Assembly (NCBI GenBank): GCA_012656075.1
Contig: JAAKBF010000293.1
Location: 1-64,000, forward strand
DNA from: Phytophthora hibernalis
Lineage: Eukaryota > Oomycota > Peronosporomycetes > Peronosporales > Peronosporaceae
Length of the DNA stretch: 64,000 nt
Direction of reading: 5' to 3'
In this document: positions 43,133-54,988 of the stretch, piece by piece
How the letters are laid out: every line of letters starts with the position of its first letter
How positions within the stretch are numbered: the first letter of the stretch is position 1
The notes under the pieces: model-generated
Databases searched by the model: none
Seen by the model: only the letters and a program-made list of their open reading frames with translations
Told to the model about the DNA's origin: nothing
Made by a program: the position numbers and the translations under genes

Positions 43133-45077
43133 CTCCTCTGTTAAGCTATCCGCTACCGAAACTGATACCGTAATGTGCTCGTTTGTGAAGACAGTGCTCT
43201 ATCCATGTTGATCCATGTTGTACCACAGTCGGCTTAAGAATGGCCTCGACATCATAAACGATGAAATGGTCAAGATACTGGTCCATAGCCTTGATCGAGT
43301 ACTTCGTGAGCAATCATTTAATAGTGTTCTGAACTGGCTTGTTGATAGTTGGTTGAACTGGGACGCTCTCGATTTTTACGAGCTCACACTGTTTTTGTGT
43401 GGTTGTTATGCTTGTCATGGCTAATGAAAATCATCTCACACTTCGAACACTGGTATTCACTCTGGAGCATGTCCAGGTTGGTGATGTAGAGAGCGTGATT
43501 CTCGAGGGAGAGAATTTTATCGCCTCATACACCTTGTCCGATGGGCGAATGCATTCAACCTTCCCAGAAGCCACATTCATCGAATGTACATTTATGCTCA
43601 GTTGGAAGCATTCCTCCACCTCATCAAGCTGTAGAAGATCGATCGGCTTGAAATTACGGAACAGACTCAGTGTATAAATAATACCCTTGAAAGAACAGTA
43701 GCGCTTGAACGCCGCCTTCACCAGAGCCTGAATGAGCCGTGGATCTTTCTTAGTACCAGACTGGGTGTGGTAAGCAATGCAGTGGAAAACGCATTTGTTG
43801 TTCGTTTTCGGGAAGTTGATAACACGCTTGTTATCGCGGATGATCTTGGGGATGACAACCTCGCTATCTCCAAGGGCATGCTCGCGATGGTAAATGAAAA
43901 TCTTAAATCCTGTTATCGCCTTAAGCTAATATCCACTCGATGGGTAGTTGAGCTTGTCGACTAACTCCATTGATCGAATCTCGGAAATGACCTTCTTACG
44001 AATGTCTGCCTTGCTGTTGATGGCAACCGGTCTTTCGAATACAGACGTGTTAGCAATGTGTGGATGCCAATATTGACTAAAACTATCATCCGTCTTGCTG
44101 ATTAGATCATATCCTAGAGCGATATTGACCTTGAAATCATTCTTCTGGCTTGCGAGAACGTTCTCAAGCTTGTCATAGAACTCTGAGGCCTGGATACTCT
44201 CATATAGATGAGACTCCATTTTTGTTGTTGTAGAAACGGTACTTAGGGTCAGCTTTGTAGTTAGCCGACATGTGCTTTTGAGTTGATCCGTAGAGACCTT
44301 ATATTGCTTAGCTACGAGTTCCTGATTCTTACGGTTGGAAATGTTGCTAACATATACCATCTTACCGGTTCTACCACGAACCTTGACTCGGTAGCTGCTC
44401 CCCAATTTAATAGCTCGGATATTTAATCTATTTAATCCCTCAAGTTCGTAGGCAAACACACTTGCTATATATTATCGGTGGTTACATTTTCCCCTCGTGG
44501 GGTCGTCGTTATAGTTATACTTTTTTCGCTCAGGATCGTCTTTATATGTTAGACCTCAAGAAAAATCTGAAAAAATTAATTTAGAGATACGTGGTAAAAG
44601 CCTTGTCAAGACTTTGGAGCCAATGATAATATTTTTATCGTTGGCCTTGACCCATTCGAACGATTTGGTCTTGTGCTTACCAAATCCAACAGTCGATCGA
44701 GGAAGTAAATTGCGCGCTAAATCCACCTTAGAGATCTCTGATACTGTATCGCATCCAAATAGAAATTGAATGTAGCTATCATCAACTCCTAAAAGTGATT
44801 TAGGTGCGGTCTATCTCAGTATCGACTTTCTATTTTCGATTTTTTTAATTAATTAGCTAAGTTAGGTTTCGCTGGTATTTTCGGTTTCACTTTGCTTAAG
44901 TTCGATTTTTTTTACCGCGTACAACTTTCGCTTTTGAGCATTAATTTGATCGCGGTGCTTCTCATCGTACTCTCGCTGCTTATCGATACGTGTTTCTCTC
45001 GTATTGAGACAGTAGCGCTTTTGAGCGGCTTTGATACGCTCCTTGTTAAGTTGATATTTATCGGATGAGTACGCCAT
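43133..45077 (-). pseudogene. DNA polymerase B N-terminal region and basic ORF, right arm unit 2
   Basis: Counterpart of 3942-5887: basic ORF 45077-44862, open block 44459-43926 ending at the shared TAG, and the zinc-finger-like motif inside the core (~43445). Here the right arm supplies the polymerase 5' end. Confidence 0.65.
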
Positions 45078-45344
45078 CTTTATATACTATAAACTTTACA
45101 TTTGTTAGGATAAACAATAATTAAGGAGCAAAAGTAGCAAGTTACGTTGAGCTGAATTGTTTTACTACCGGTAATATTGAATCTAACGATTCCAGGCATG
45201 TGTGCTTAATAAGGATATTCATTTATCACTGCTTCGAATTTTGAGTCTTCTTCACCTTAAGATAACTAGTAAAGCAGTGGCAGCGTCTGCAGTGAGCTTC
45301 TGGATAACTTGATTTGGTCCAGACTCGGCTTCTTATCTAAACCA

Positions 45345-46674
45345 TTAGGAGTACATTCCACTGTGAATCGGCATTTCACGAACCATTCGAAATTCGTATT
45401 CCATCCTCCTCGCCAGCAAGAACTCCGGACTGAGCTCATCAGACATCAACTCGTATCTCTCCAGCATTTCTGTTGCGGCATCATCGCCTGCAGGTGCAGC
45501 TTTGAGCAACTTCTGACGCTTCGGAAGAGGTACACGCAAGAAAGGAATCCGCATGGGAAACACTCCAGTTGATGCAACCCTATTTGTCTCCTTCAGAAGT
45601 TCTTTCATCATTTGGAATCCGTTAGCTGGACACCTGAGCGTCAATCTCGCGATTTCTCTGCCTGGCGTGAACCACAGAAAATACCAGTAGTTGTTCAAGT
45701 TGGTGAGCAATCCCACAGGAGCACAACGGTTTTCACTTTTCAAGTCCGCCGCAACCAACTCAAGCAGTATTTGGCATCGTTCTTTGACACCACACTGTTC
45801 CTTCTTGAGTTCGATCACAAAGTGAAGACCAGCAAAAACTTCATCCATGGAGTTTGCCGCTTCGTCGATAATCATCATATCCGTCGTCCCCTTCACTTTG
45901 AAGGGCAAACTGCTTGAAACATCGCAGTCGAGCAAGTTCTTCACCTGCGCTGAGTCCTTCAGATAATACTTGGGCTTCAGTCTTGGGGAAGATCTTGAAG
46001 GAGTTGTTCTGCTATCGTCTTGATTCAAGACACCCGGAAGGTTGTCTCGAAAGTACTGCATGTACCCCGTCCGTTGCTCTAAGTGGTCCTCAGCTACGTT
46101 TTCGTGCCATGCGTAAGGATGAATCGAGCCATCTATGTCTTCCGCGACATCAATGGTCGAGTACTTGTAACCCAATGTTGTCATCACGTTCCCTTCTTTC
46201 GAGCGTGTGCATGTTGATATGGAAATCGATAGCATCTTCTCATCCCGCTCCTTCAGAACCTTATTCATTGCCATCTCCACTTGGTCAATAATCACCGGCG
46301 TCAACGCGGCCGTAGCTTCTTTCGCTGAACTTTCCGGAACCACCACCAGCACGTGGATTTGGTCAGTGGATGGCTGCGGCATACCCGCCAATACTTTCTG
46401 AAGGCCGGACTCCCTGTAGCTCTTCGTCTTCATTCGTTAGCGCTTTGACGGTAGCCGTTTTCCTGCCCTTCTTCAGCTCCTTCACATCCTCATCTCGGTC
46501 TTCAGCCACGCGTCGCCCTTCTTCGCCAGGAAGAGCTGCAGGTCCTTGGCATCGCATGTGATCGTTGCTGAGTTCTCCCTTGATCGCCTTCTTCAAGTGA
46601 TCCACACCCTCGTCGATGTCCATGGAGAACGCGCTTCCCGTCGCTCCAACGACAGCACAAAAGAGCTTCACCAT
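45345..46674 (-). pseudogene. CRN effector gene, right arm unit 2 (frameshifted 5' part)
   Basis: Start at 46674. The cassette has its own sequence (SMDIDEG...). The frame is disturbed around 46555-46490 across the LFLAK region and again near 46412. From 46433 a second frame runs through HVLVVVP to 45345. Part of the cassette (46383-46500) closely matches the NTPase-type CRN at 27000-27100 rather than any other arm CRN, so this gene is a mosaic. Initiator-like TCTCATTCCAGAATCC is the complement of 46691-46706. Confidence 0.85.
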
Positions 46675-46852
46675 CTTATCTTCACGCGGCGGATTCTGGA
46701 ATGAGAAAAAATGAAAGGAGAAATTTTGTAATCGTACTTAAGGGTGTGGTCACATACGTATACGGTACAGTACAGTGGGATAGCACACGGTGTGATATCA
46801 TATCACTGATATGACTTTAACACCCTGCCAAATTGTATACAGAGAACCCTGG

Positions 46853-47645
46853 ACAACTTAATACCTCCCGTGGACGCACTTCCTATTAGGTATAACAGGA
46901 TTGCTAGGTAGTAGAGGGAGCACCACAACCAGAAGACCAGTGTTGATCTCTGGTTTATAAGAAGACGTGGATGACTGGTGTGTTGTTTCAGGAGTGGCTG
47001 CGCGAGCTTGACATGCATCAACAACGGTGCAATATTGCCCTCCTACGCAACATTGTCCTGGGAAACCTGCAGCTCAAGTCGTAATTGTCATTTAACTACC
47101 GCCCAACTACATCTCTCGTTTCAAACTATAGGATTCCAGGGTCGGGCGGTTGCAAACGACCCGCCCGACCCTGGAATCATATCGGCGTTTAAGCGGCAGT
47201 TCGGCATCGGCGGCTCCAGCATGAGTTGAACGTGAGGAGGCGGGTGCGAAGATTAGATATTGGCACTCTACCAATATACCGGTACTTCCAGAAAAAGTAG
47301 GTGGATGAAGTCCTGTTGGCACGATGTACACCCGACGTGGAAACGAAGGTTTTTTCAGGCCTTCGGACCCAACAAATATGTAAAGTGAAGCAAACGATGG
47401 TCAACTACGACGTAGAACTAGTTTGTTTTAGTAGTAGCCCACGGCAAAATACGTAGGGCAGAGATGCGTAAGGTACAGTAGCTTGCTCTGTCATATACAA
47501 TCGCTACCCACTTGACTTGAGGTCGGCCGTCTTCACGGACATCTCTCTGGCTTTAATAGTGTACATGTAATACATGCTCTTGTCGATATGACTGAGCGCA
47601 AGCAGTACCTTGCTGAAGGTTCGGTGAAGGTCAATGTAGCACTAG
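46853..47645. mobile_element. Right-arm extra block, unit 2
   Basis: Counterpart of 16979-17770, one base longer because of a T run. Contains the hairpin at 47132-47178. Confidence 0.65.
47132..47178. other. Perfect 18-bp hairpin, unit 2
   Basis: Arms 47132-47149 and 47161-47178, loop of 11 bases, identical to the unit 1 copy. Confidence 0.85.
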
Positions 47646-48066
47646 CCAACTTAATACCTCTGTTGTCTAATATCCTGGTGTACTTAATCACTTATCGATC
47701 CACCGACTCGGTATTCAGGCTTAACTATGGCGCTTAATTAATACTTGTCAAATTAATGCTCGATGGGGATTTTTCAATACATTTGTTAATGAAAAGCATC
47801 CACTATCATACTTGTTCAGCGCCAAATATTGCATACTAAAAGGCTTCGGGTCGATGTCCGCGCACACGCCGCTCCCTGCTCCTCACGTTGCTGTTTCCTC
47901 AGCCGCTCCTGCGGCGCGTTTATTAGCAGCCGTGCATTATATCCTGTGTTGTAGATATTAGCAATGGTCTTTATCGACTGGGTTCATCTAAAGTGATACC
48001 TTGACACATTTTAAACCCCGTTACAGTAGGTACTGGCCATAAGGATCCCGTATAGCCTGTGTAGTA

Positions 48067-49792
48067 CAGACAACGACGGTGAAATCCGTACCCTCACTGA
48101 ACTGTATCCGCCATACAAAAGTAAACGGGGCATCTCGACAAAAAATCCGTACCCATCAGTGATTCGCTATTTGTGATTGGTGAAAAAAACATTTTTTATC
48201 CTATACTTGGACTTCAGGATATCTTGGAATTGCCTTTTCAAAGCTACGCACAACACAGTGCTCTGTGATGCCTTCCCATGCTGTAATGGTGCGCTTGATC
48301 GCGCCAAGTCTCTTTGCTGCGCGGTGCGTGTACCATTAATCTTTTCTGATAGCCATACGCCTGTCAGCTTCTTCTTGAGTGGACCCATAACTCCAACATC
48401 AAGAGGCTGACAGACAGACGTGCTGTTTGGCGGAACAGGGCACATTAGTGCTGAGGTAGCCTCCGCTACCACATTCTGTCCTCCTTCCGATACATGGGAA
48501 TCGAAGTTATCGAGAAGGAGGACAGAGGGAGAATCTATTTCAAATTTAAGCAAACTTTCAATATAAAACTCCCAAACAGTTGCGTCCATCCAGCCATGTT
48601 CTTGGACTGTATAAACATGTCCATCTGGATATGTTGGCAACTCATTTGTCTCCACAGTGCCGCCAGGTATTCCTCGCAGAATGAAGAGTATTGGCAGTTT
48701 TTTCCTAAATCAAATAACGTTACTTAGTTTCAGTATACAGTAAATTAAATGTAAAATAAATGAACGTACCGTCAGCCCGAATGGTGAGCACAGCTGTGAG
48801 TCTTCCGGAATTCTTCTGCATATGCTTGACTTTTGCTGATCCACGCCTCCCTTGAGGGCCCATATTTTGTGGGGTGGAGTGTCGAAATAAATGGCCGTTT
48901 CGTCGACGTTGTAGATAGCACTATCCGGAAAATGGCTGTATTCGCTCCAAAACTTGATTGCAAATTCTAAATGCGTCTGCTGTAGTACAGCTTCGTTTTT
49001 CTTCGAATGTTGTGGCTACGTTGAAAACCCATGCCTAAACACCATATTATAAAAAAACAAAATGTTGAAATATCAAAAGATAAGTTAATAATATACTTTT
49101 CAAAACAAGTAGCTCAATATTAGAAAAGATAGTTTTCTTACCGGCTTGTAAACCTCTGGTACAAGCGCATCAATGCGTTTACACGCCTTTCGTCACTTGA
49201 CTTCGTCGCTAAATACGCCTCTAGCCAAGTGGGATGCTCTTGTTTTATATATTCAATCATATTTCCTGTACACAAATACTTTACAAAAAGAAGTCAATTG
49301 AATTTGCAAACATTCAGACCATAATGTTTGCAGTACCTCTTCTTCGCGACGCAGATCCTTCATGTAGGTCACCATGTCGTGTCCGAATGTTATGATGCCC
49401 TTAGCCCCCTGTTCTTTTAGCGTCTTGCTTGTCTGTGCCCCCTTGAAGCTGAATAATTCCTGCTCTTGTCTCCGCCAATCATGCAACGTAGATAACGGGA
49501 TACCGAGCTTTCGAGCCGTTGGCTTGCAGCCAGTACGACTGATGCTGTCTAAAGCTTCACGCTTTTGCTTGACGGAGTAAGATGCTTGGGGAGCCATGGC
49601 GGCTCCCTACACAAAGGGAAATGCAAAGGGTGAGGGAGATAACTCCGTGCGGACCAGTAATTTTCTAACACACTGATTGGATAAATATGTTTAAAATTTG
49701 CTGCCTCGTTTTTGTTTTTTTACTTGCCTTGGTCCGTCCCACTGCAGGGGTGCGGATTTTTATGGGGGTACGGATTTCACCGTCGTTGTCTG
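48067..49792 (-). mobile_element. Complete pogo-1 transposon, unit 2
   Basis: Same 27-bp ends (start at 48067, end at 49792) flanked by TA. The transposase runs from 49597 to 48167. The first exon is intact, with KPTARKLGIPLSTLHDWRR as the helix-turn-helix, so this is the better copy of the DNA-binding domain. Confidence 0.88.
48167..49597 (-). pseudogene. pogo-1 transposase, unit 2
   Basis: Exon blocks 49597-~49340, an inferred middle, ~49010-48775 (first catalytic Asp) and 48710-48167 (second and third). The last block is open for 162 codons from 48655, but leaves the normal frame after GTRTAQQ, as in unit 1. Confidence 0.72.
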
Positions 49793-49983
49793 TATCCGAC
49801 ACCCTTCTGACTTTTGGGTTCGGCCCCTTAAAAATGATAATTCACAATCCCTGTGGAAAAGCAGACGTTTTGCTCAAAACCACCGAAATCGCACTCGCGA
49901 ATGCTGCCATAAGATTCAGGAGGGGGTTACCCAGAGAACCCTCCCAGCGCGGGGAACGATTCGAACAAAGTCCAACACTTGCA

Positions 49984-51289
49984 TTAGACGCTTACTTCTC
50001 CTCTAGTCATCATATCTACTACGTCTTCTTCATCAGCGACCTCACCAACATCAGGATCAAGGAGCTGCAAACGCTCTAGTTCCTCAGCAAGAGCATTGGA
50101 CGAGGCCTCGAACATTGGGTCGACAGGTGGCACGGCAAGTATGCCGTTAAACCCGTTCGAGATCGTCGAAGCGGACAGCCCCTCCCACGCACTGGCAACC
50201 CAGTCAACCACGTCATTCCTGGACGGCGCCTTGACCTTGCTGCTCTCCCTCCCAGCCAGCTTGGTCATCAGCCAGCTTACCCAGCGCTGGCGCAGACGCT
50301 GCTTTAGCGGGCGGTTCCAAGCAATGTCCGCCGGCTGGCAGACGCCTGTGTGCGTCCAGCAAGTGGATGTTGAGGTCGTGAGCGCGGGTGCGCACCTCCG
50401 GCGTCCAATGTGCAGAGAAGTCGTCGAGGAGTAGAAAGACAGGCTGTTGGATGCGTCCACCGAAATGATACGCCAGCCAAATGAGAGTCAGCGACGTGTT
50501 CCACCAACCCGTGCTATTAACGTAGATCTGGACGCCATGTCTGTCCTGGAGGATCTCGATCTGCTTCCAAAGATACTTGCCGAAGCCGTGTCTCAGCTCC
50601 ACGTTATCGGCTTGCGTCGCCGCGACCTTGGATGGGCGGCCCTTCAGTATCAAAAACGGCGTCCGCTTCTCGCCGAAAGAGGACCCAAGCAACATGCACG
50701 TCATCCTCTCCTTGTCCTTGCCACATGTACGAACCCTCACCGTACGTGCTCCGCGCTTGTTGAGCGTCGTGCGCGGCACGTACTCGAAGACAACGGGCGT
50801 TTGGTCGGCGTTGTAGGCGACATCAACACCTAGGAGGTGCATGACTGCGCGCATCCTGGTATTAAAAGCAAGAACAGCAGCCTCGCCGTCTACGGGACTC
50901 TTCTGTCCTTGGCGCGTACGCGCACGGAACCGCAGCGCATGGCGGCGCACGAATCCAGCCCGCCAAGCCCATGTGCCGGTGAAAACGCCGCGCGGTATAC
51001 CAGCTGCTGCCGCATACTCCTGGGCCTTGAGCTGGAGCATAAGAGCCGAAACTGGCGCCCCATCGGCGCGGTAGGCGTTGACCCAGCGAAGAAGCTGAGA
51101 CTCCGTCTCAGACGACAGCACAGTGCCACTTCCTGCAGGTCTGAGCTTGCGCTGCACGCTGGACGAGCTGCTCTTCCCGGCCTTCTCGATGGTATCGCGG
51201 CGTTTCTGCCACAGGTAGATGCTCTTGCGCTTAGTCTCAAGCGAGGTGCCTTTGGCCTCAGGGTAGAACTTGGCGAGTGCAGAGGACAC
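49984..51289 (-). pseudogene. pogo-2 transposase, unit 2
   Basis: Open for 358 codons from 51289, with the CENP-B-type half and the first two catalytic motifs. The third motif lies in another frame (50460-49984). One indel near 50380 separates them. Less damaged than the unit 1 copy. Confidence 0.82.
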
Positions 51290-52208
51290 TCCGTCAGAAT
51301 CAGAATGGTGAATGACATGGAGTCGAAACTCATTCGTCGGCGTAAAGCGCTTGTACTGCCGAGCGCGGCGGCCTCCATCTTTACTTGCTCGTGCGCGGCC
51401 TATGAAGAGTTGGGAAGTGACTGCGCTTTAGTGGTCTGGTGCCTAACTTTTATCGATCCTTGGCCACCAATTTTGGAGCTGTCGGAAATGACAACGATCC
51501 GGTGGTGTCCAAATTGCAGTCATCTGATTGGCTAATACGGCTTGTCGGATATAACATTCTATCGGATACTACACAGGTTATACGGTAGCACATCCCATCA
51601 ATCCGTGATTATTTTGGCCAATCGTGCGAGTTGTGCTTTTCGAGTGGATATAGTCTGTAATTTTTGGTGACGATCCGAGCAATATTGAAAGACTTTTAAT
51701 ACAAGGGTCTGGGCCTTGGTCAAAAGGATATCACAGTGTAAATGACTTGGTTTCAGTATGGATGACTAAAGGGCTACATTATCGGGAAGCGCTTCCATAG
51801 TCACCTTGCATCTTGCAGCGACGGCCGACGACACCACGCGCGCCTTAGGGCTTCCGGTGCCGCATACTGGGCTCGAGAGAGTGCTATAGCTGGACAGGGA
51901 TCGGGTGCAAGTTGAAAAACCACCGCAGTAACGTGCTCGAGGGCTGCCTTCGATACGAGACTCGCCTTCCTACTGGAATCCTACGGTAATACTATAGTAA
52001 ACACGGGGACTATTTAGCTTGCAAGATGTATGCAGGTGGCAGGCAGTATTTGATGAAGGAGGACCTAATTCGAGCGAGCAAGCTCCTATGGAGGCATACG
52101 CCAGCGAAATATCTTGAGAAAATCGTTTTGTCGATGAAGAAGAGATGCATCGAGGTAATAAAGGTTGCCGTACCGGCACTAAAGTTGCCCTTTTCATGTT
52201 CAACTTCG

Positions 52209-53709
52209 TCAATACTGAAACCAAGTCATTTCCACTGTGCTATCCTTTTGACCATACGCGTGGAAGAGGAAGTTTTTACGGCGAGAAGCGTCAGCGCACA
52301 GTGCTGCGATAAACTCGGGCCAATCCAGTGCCCCAGAGCTGTCAGAGTCCAGAACGTCGAAGGCACGGTCAACGAAGAACTGGTCTTCCACCGACAACTG
52401 AGGTACGCCGTGGCGTAGTGTCTCCTTGTCGACACCATGAGAGTTCTTCGCCATGGAGCAAGGCGCTTTATGGCGATCCCACCGCGCGAACAATCAGCTC
52501 GTGAATAGCCCGTCGCAGTCATCAGTGCAGCTAGATCCAGTTCCTGGAGAAACCCGTGCTGCTCCGCCACAGACAGCATCGTCGAAGTTGGTTCCGTTCG
52601 TGGGCGTTGCGGTGGTCGAGACTTCGGTTTGTGGTGTTGCTTCTGCCGAGACCGGGGACAGATTTTGCCTGGTGGTGGGAATGCAGTGAACGTACTAGGC
52701 GTTTGCCTCAAGTCATCACCTTTGCTTATGGGTGCGAACATAAGCTTCCGATGGGCATGTGCGATTCGAGAGCGAAGACCAACAAGTTCGGTGCTCTTTT
52801 TCTCTACAGGCGATGGCCGACGATCATTGCTGTCCTTCGTAGTATTTTGAGTGGTTTTGGAGGGTCCAAGTCGCTGGAGGTGAAGCTGCTCCGTGTGCAT
52901 GTTGTAAGCGGAGCTGATGGATAACTGTGAAAGGTTCCGCTCAGTCATTGGCTTTGATCGGAACGGCGAGAACTCTCTCAAACACGACAAGTCCAGCAGT
53001 GTTCGATTGCGCAGGGTTCTGCAGCAGATTCACTCGTCGTGAAATCGGAGGTGCCGTTAACTGCTTCGGATGGCATTGTGAAAGCATTCGCGAGGCCGCG
53101 TCGACGACGTGAAGTCTTAGGAGTTGGTCCATTCCGGCAGTGCTGTAAATATGAATCGCTCCCAGTACGATGCCACAGCTCGTACTTGCGGTTGCTGATA
53201 TCCATGCGCAAATCGTGGCTTCGGCGGGTGCGATCGCTCTTCCATTGTGGTGCTGACGTGTTCAAACAACGGCGACAGTGATGGGGGATTCCATTCGCAG
53301 TGCAATGACTATGACGTTTCCTTGCGAATCGAGCGTCCACGATTGTTGTGAGCTCTTCACGTGATGTCAAAAGGTAACTCATGTAGCCATCAAAAAGTCT
53401 TTGGTGGAGTTCGCGACGACATGTATTAGTGCTAACCTGTATTCCAAACGGTGTGATTTTCGGTGATGACGATCGTCCTATCGACCATGGGGTGCGAGTT
53501 CGTTTGAAACAATTGTGTCCCCTAAACTTAGCGCAAGTGCCTTCGCAAATTCCTAGACGAGTGCATATGCACCTCGTTGCCATTGGGCCCAACAAAACCT
53601 GTGATCCCTCTTCAACTTGATGCTGTTGTTGATTCACAGTGCGCAATGACAAGAACCATCGGCTCTGCCATCGAAATGTTGCTCGATGTGTCCAGTGAAC
53701 CTCGACCAA
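52209..53709 (-). pseudogene. Decayed EF-hand gene, unit 2
   Basis: Same blocks as 22334-23741. The EF-hand block is 52493-52209. It carries KNFLF where unit 1 has LNFLF, and a few substitutions elsewhere. Confidence 0.5.
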
Positions 53710-53857
53710 AATTTGGCCGCGGCGTTCGCGTTCGTCGCGAGGACCACGACGGCCGAACGTGCGGATTCACTTCACTCGACTCGCTCGGGACTCAGTCCGT
53801 GGATCGACTCGGACACTCCAGAATCCGCGCACACCACCACTTCATCGCGCGGAGCGA

Positions 53858-54200
53858 TGTGAGACCTCGTTATGAGCGACGAATTTAATGTCCCCGGTCG
53901 GAATTTCTCGGCCGGTCGCGATCACATGTGGACGGCATTGGAAATGCCTGATGGTGTAAACTACACCGTCAAGGAATCCGACGGTCGCGCGGGGTCTTTC
54001 AGATCAAAATCATGGAAGAGGAGAACATCACGTACACGGTATGGAGCACGTACGCGGACCCGAGACGCACAGTATGTACTACCGGGCAGGTATGCTCCAA
54101 TCCTGGAACAAGTGTTGCTACCAGGGAGAGAATGGAAGCTTTGGTTAACTAACAGCCACGACAAGCTCCAGTATCCCGTACATGGGCAATCTCACTTCAA
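53858..54200 (+). pseudogene. SKN1/KRE6-like (GH16) fragment, unit 2
   Basis: Same fragment as 23985-24330. Without the extra G seen in unit 1, the end reads SWNKCCYQG more cleanly. Still frameshifted twice and lacking the active site. Confidence 0.6.
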
Positions 54201-54462
54201 ACGCCGCATCTTATCCGCATGTGAAACCCACCAGCACGTGGGCGTGCCTCAAGCGTGGGGGTGAATCATGTTGTTGCTTTCCAGTCTTAATCGACCGCGA
54301 CTCCCCAACTTTCATCATCTTGTTGACGTCAGAGTGAGTTCTACCTACTGCTACAACTGCCGGCAGCAACAGTCAACACCAGTGACACACACCACCAGCG
54401 ACGCAATTCATATACCGGTATGCCGCGTCAAAGATATACATATGGTATGACTGTATCATCAT

Positions 54463-54694
54463 CGGAAAAGGGAGCGGGATCACTATCAACGTCGACGAAA
54501 CTCGGACGGTGGCGCTCCTGAAGAAGGCGATCAAGGAAAAGAAGACAATCAGTTTGAATGGCACGGATAAGCTGCACCTCTTCCTGGTCAAGAAACAACG
54601 TGTGGCTGCGAGATCTGCTGCGCTCGAGCTGAAGGAGGGTCGGACATGCTCGCGAGCTTTGGATGTCTATTCGTGCCCACACTACTGTGAGTGA
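54463..54694 (+). pseudogene. CRN N-terminal fragment (LFLVK), unit 2
   Basis: Identical in layout to 24590-24821. Confidence 0.55.
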
Positions 54695-54988
54695 CCGGTG
54701 TGGCATATGAAGGGACCAGCTGCGGTTGTACAGGTACCATGTCGCCATTGTCGTATTCAGTTGCACTCGACGAGGTACAAGGCCTCCGAAAGGATGGGCT
54801 GCAACGACACCAAGGTTAGCGTCGCTGCATTTCGGGACTGGAGCCCGCGGGACCAAACAACCCATTGTGATCTTAAACGCAACTTCGATTTGCACTACAA
54901 TCCTACTTGGTGACAGAGTTCTTGTTTAATCGCTTTCACGCGATCCTGTTCCTCCATCACTCCAACACTCATCCTCCCATGATTCGAT

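Larger units (their letters stand above)
35349..43557 (-). mobile_element. Polinton-like core, orientation B (inverted)
   Basis: This 8,209-bp segment is the reverse complement of the unit 1 core. The switch falls at the same base at both ends: the arms share GGAAGGT, after which the polymerase continuation and the tail-fibre continuation have changed sides. Gene content matches core A, with the polymerase on the minus strand and the tail fibre on the plus strand. Confidence 0.9.
43558..49060 (-). repeat. Right inverted-repeat arm, unit 2
   Basis: Nearly identical to 13669-19182 except for the CRN 5' cassette. Its inner edge (43557/43558) joins the polymerase end of the inverted core. The extra block seen in the unit 1 right arm is here at 46853-47645. 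Confidence 0.93.
48053..51580 (-). mobile_element. pogo-2 transposon with nested pogo-1, unit 2
   Basis: Ends at 48051-48066 plus 49793 and at ~51560-51582, as in unit 1. Confidence 0.7.
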
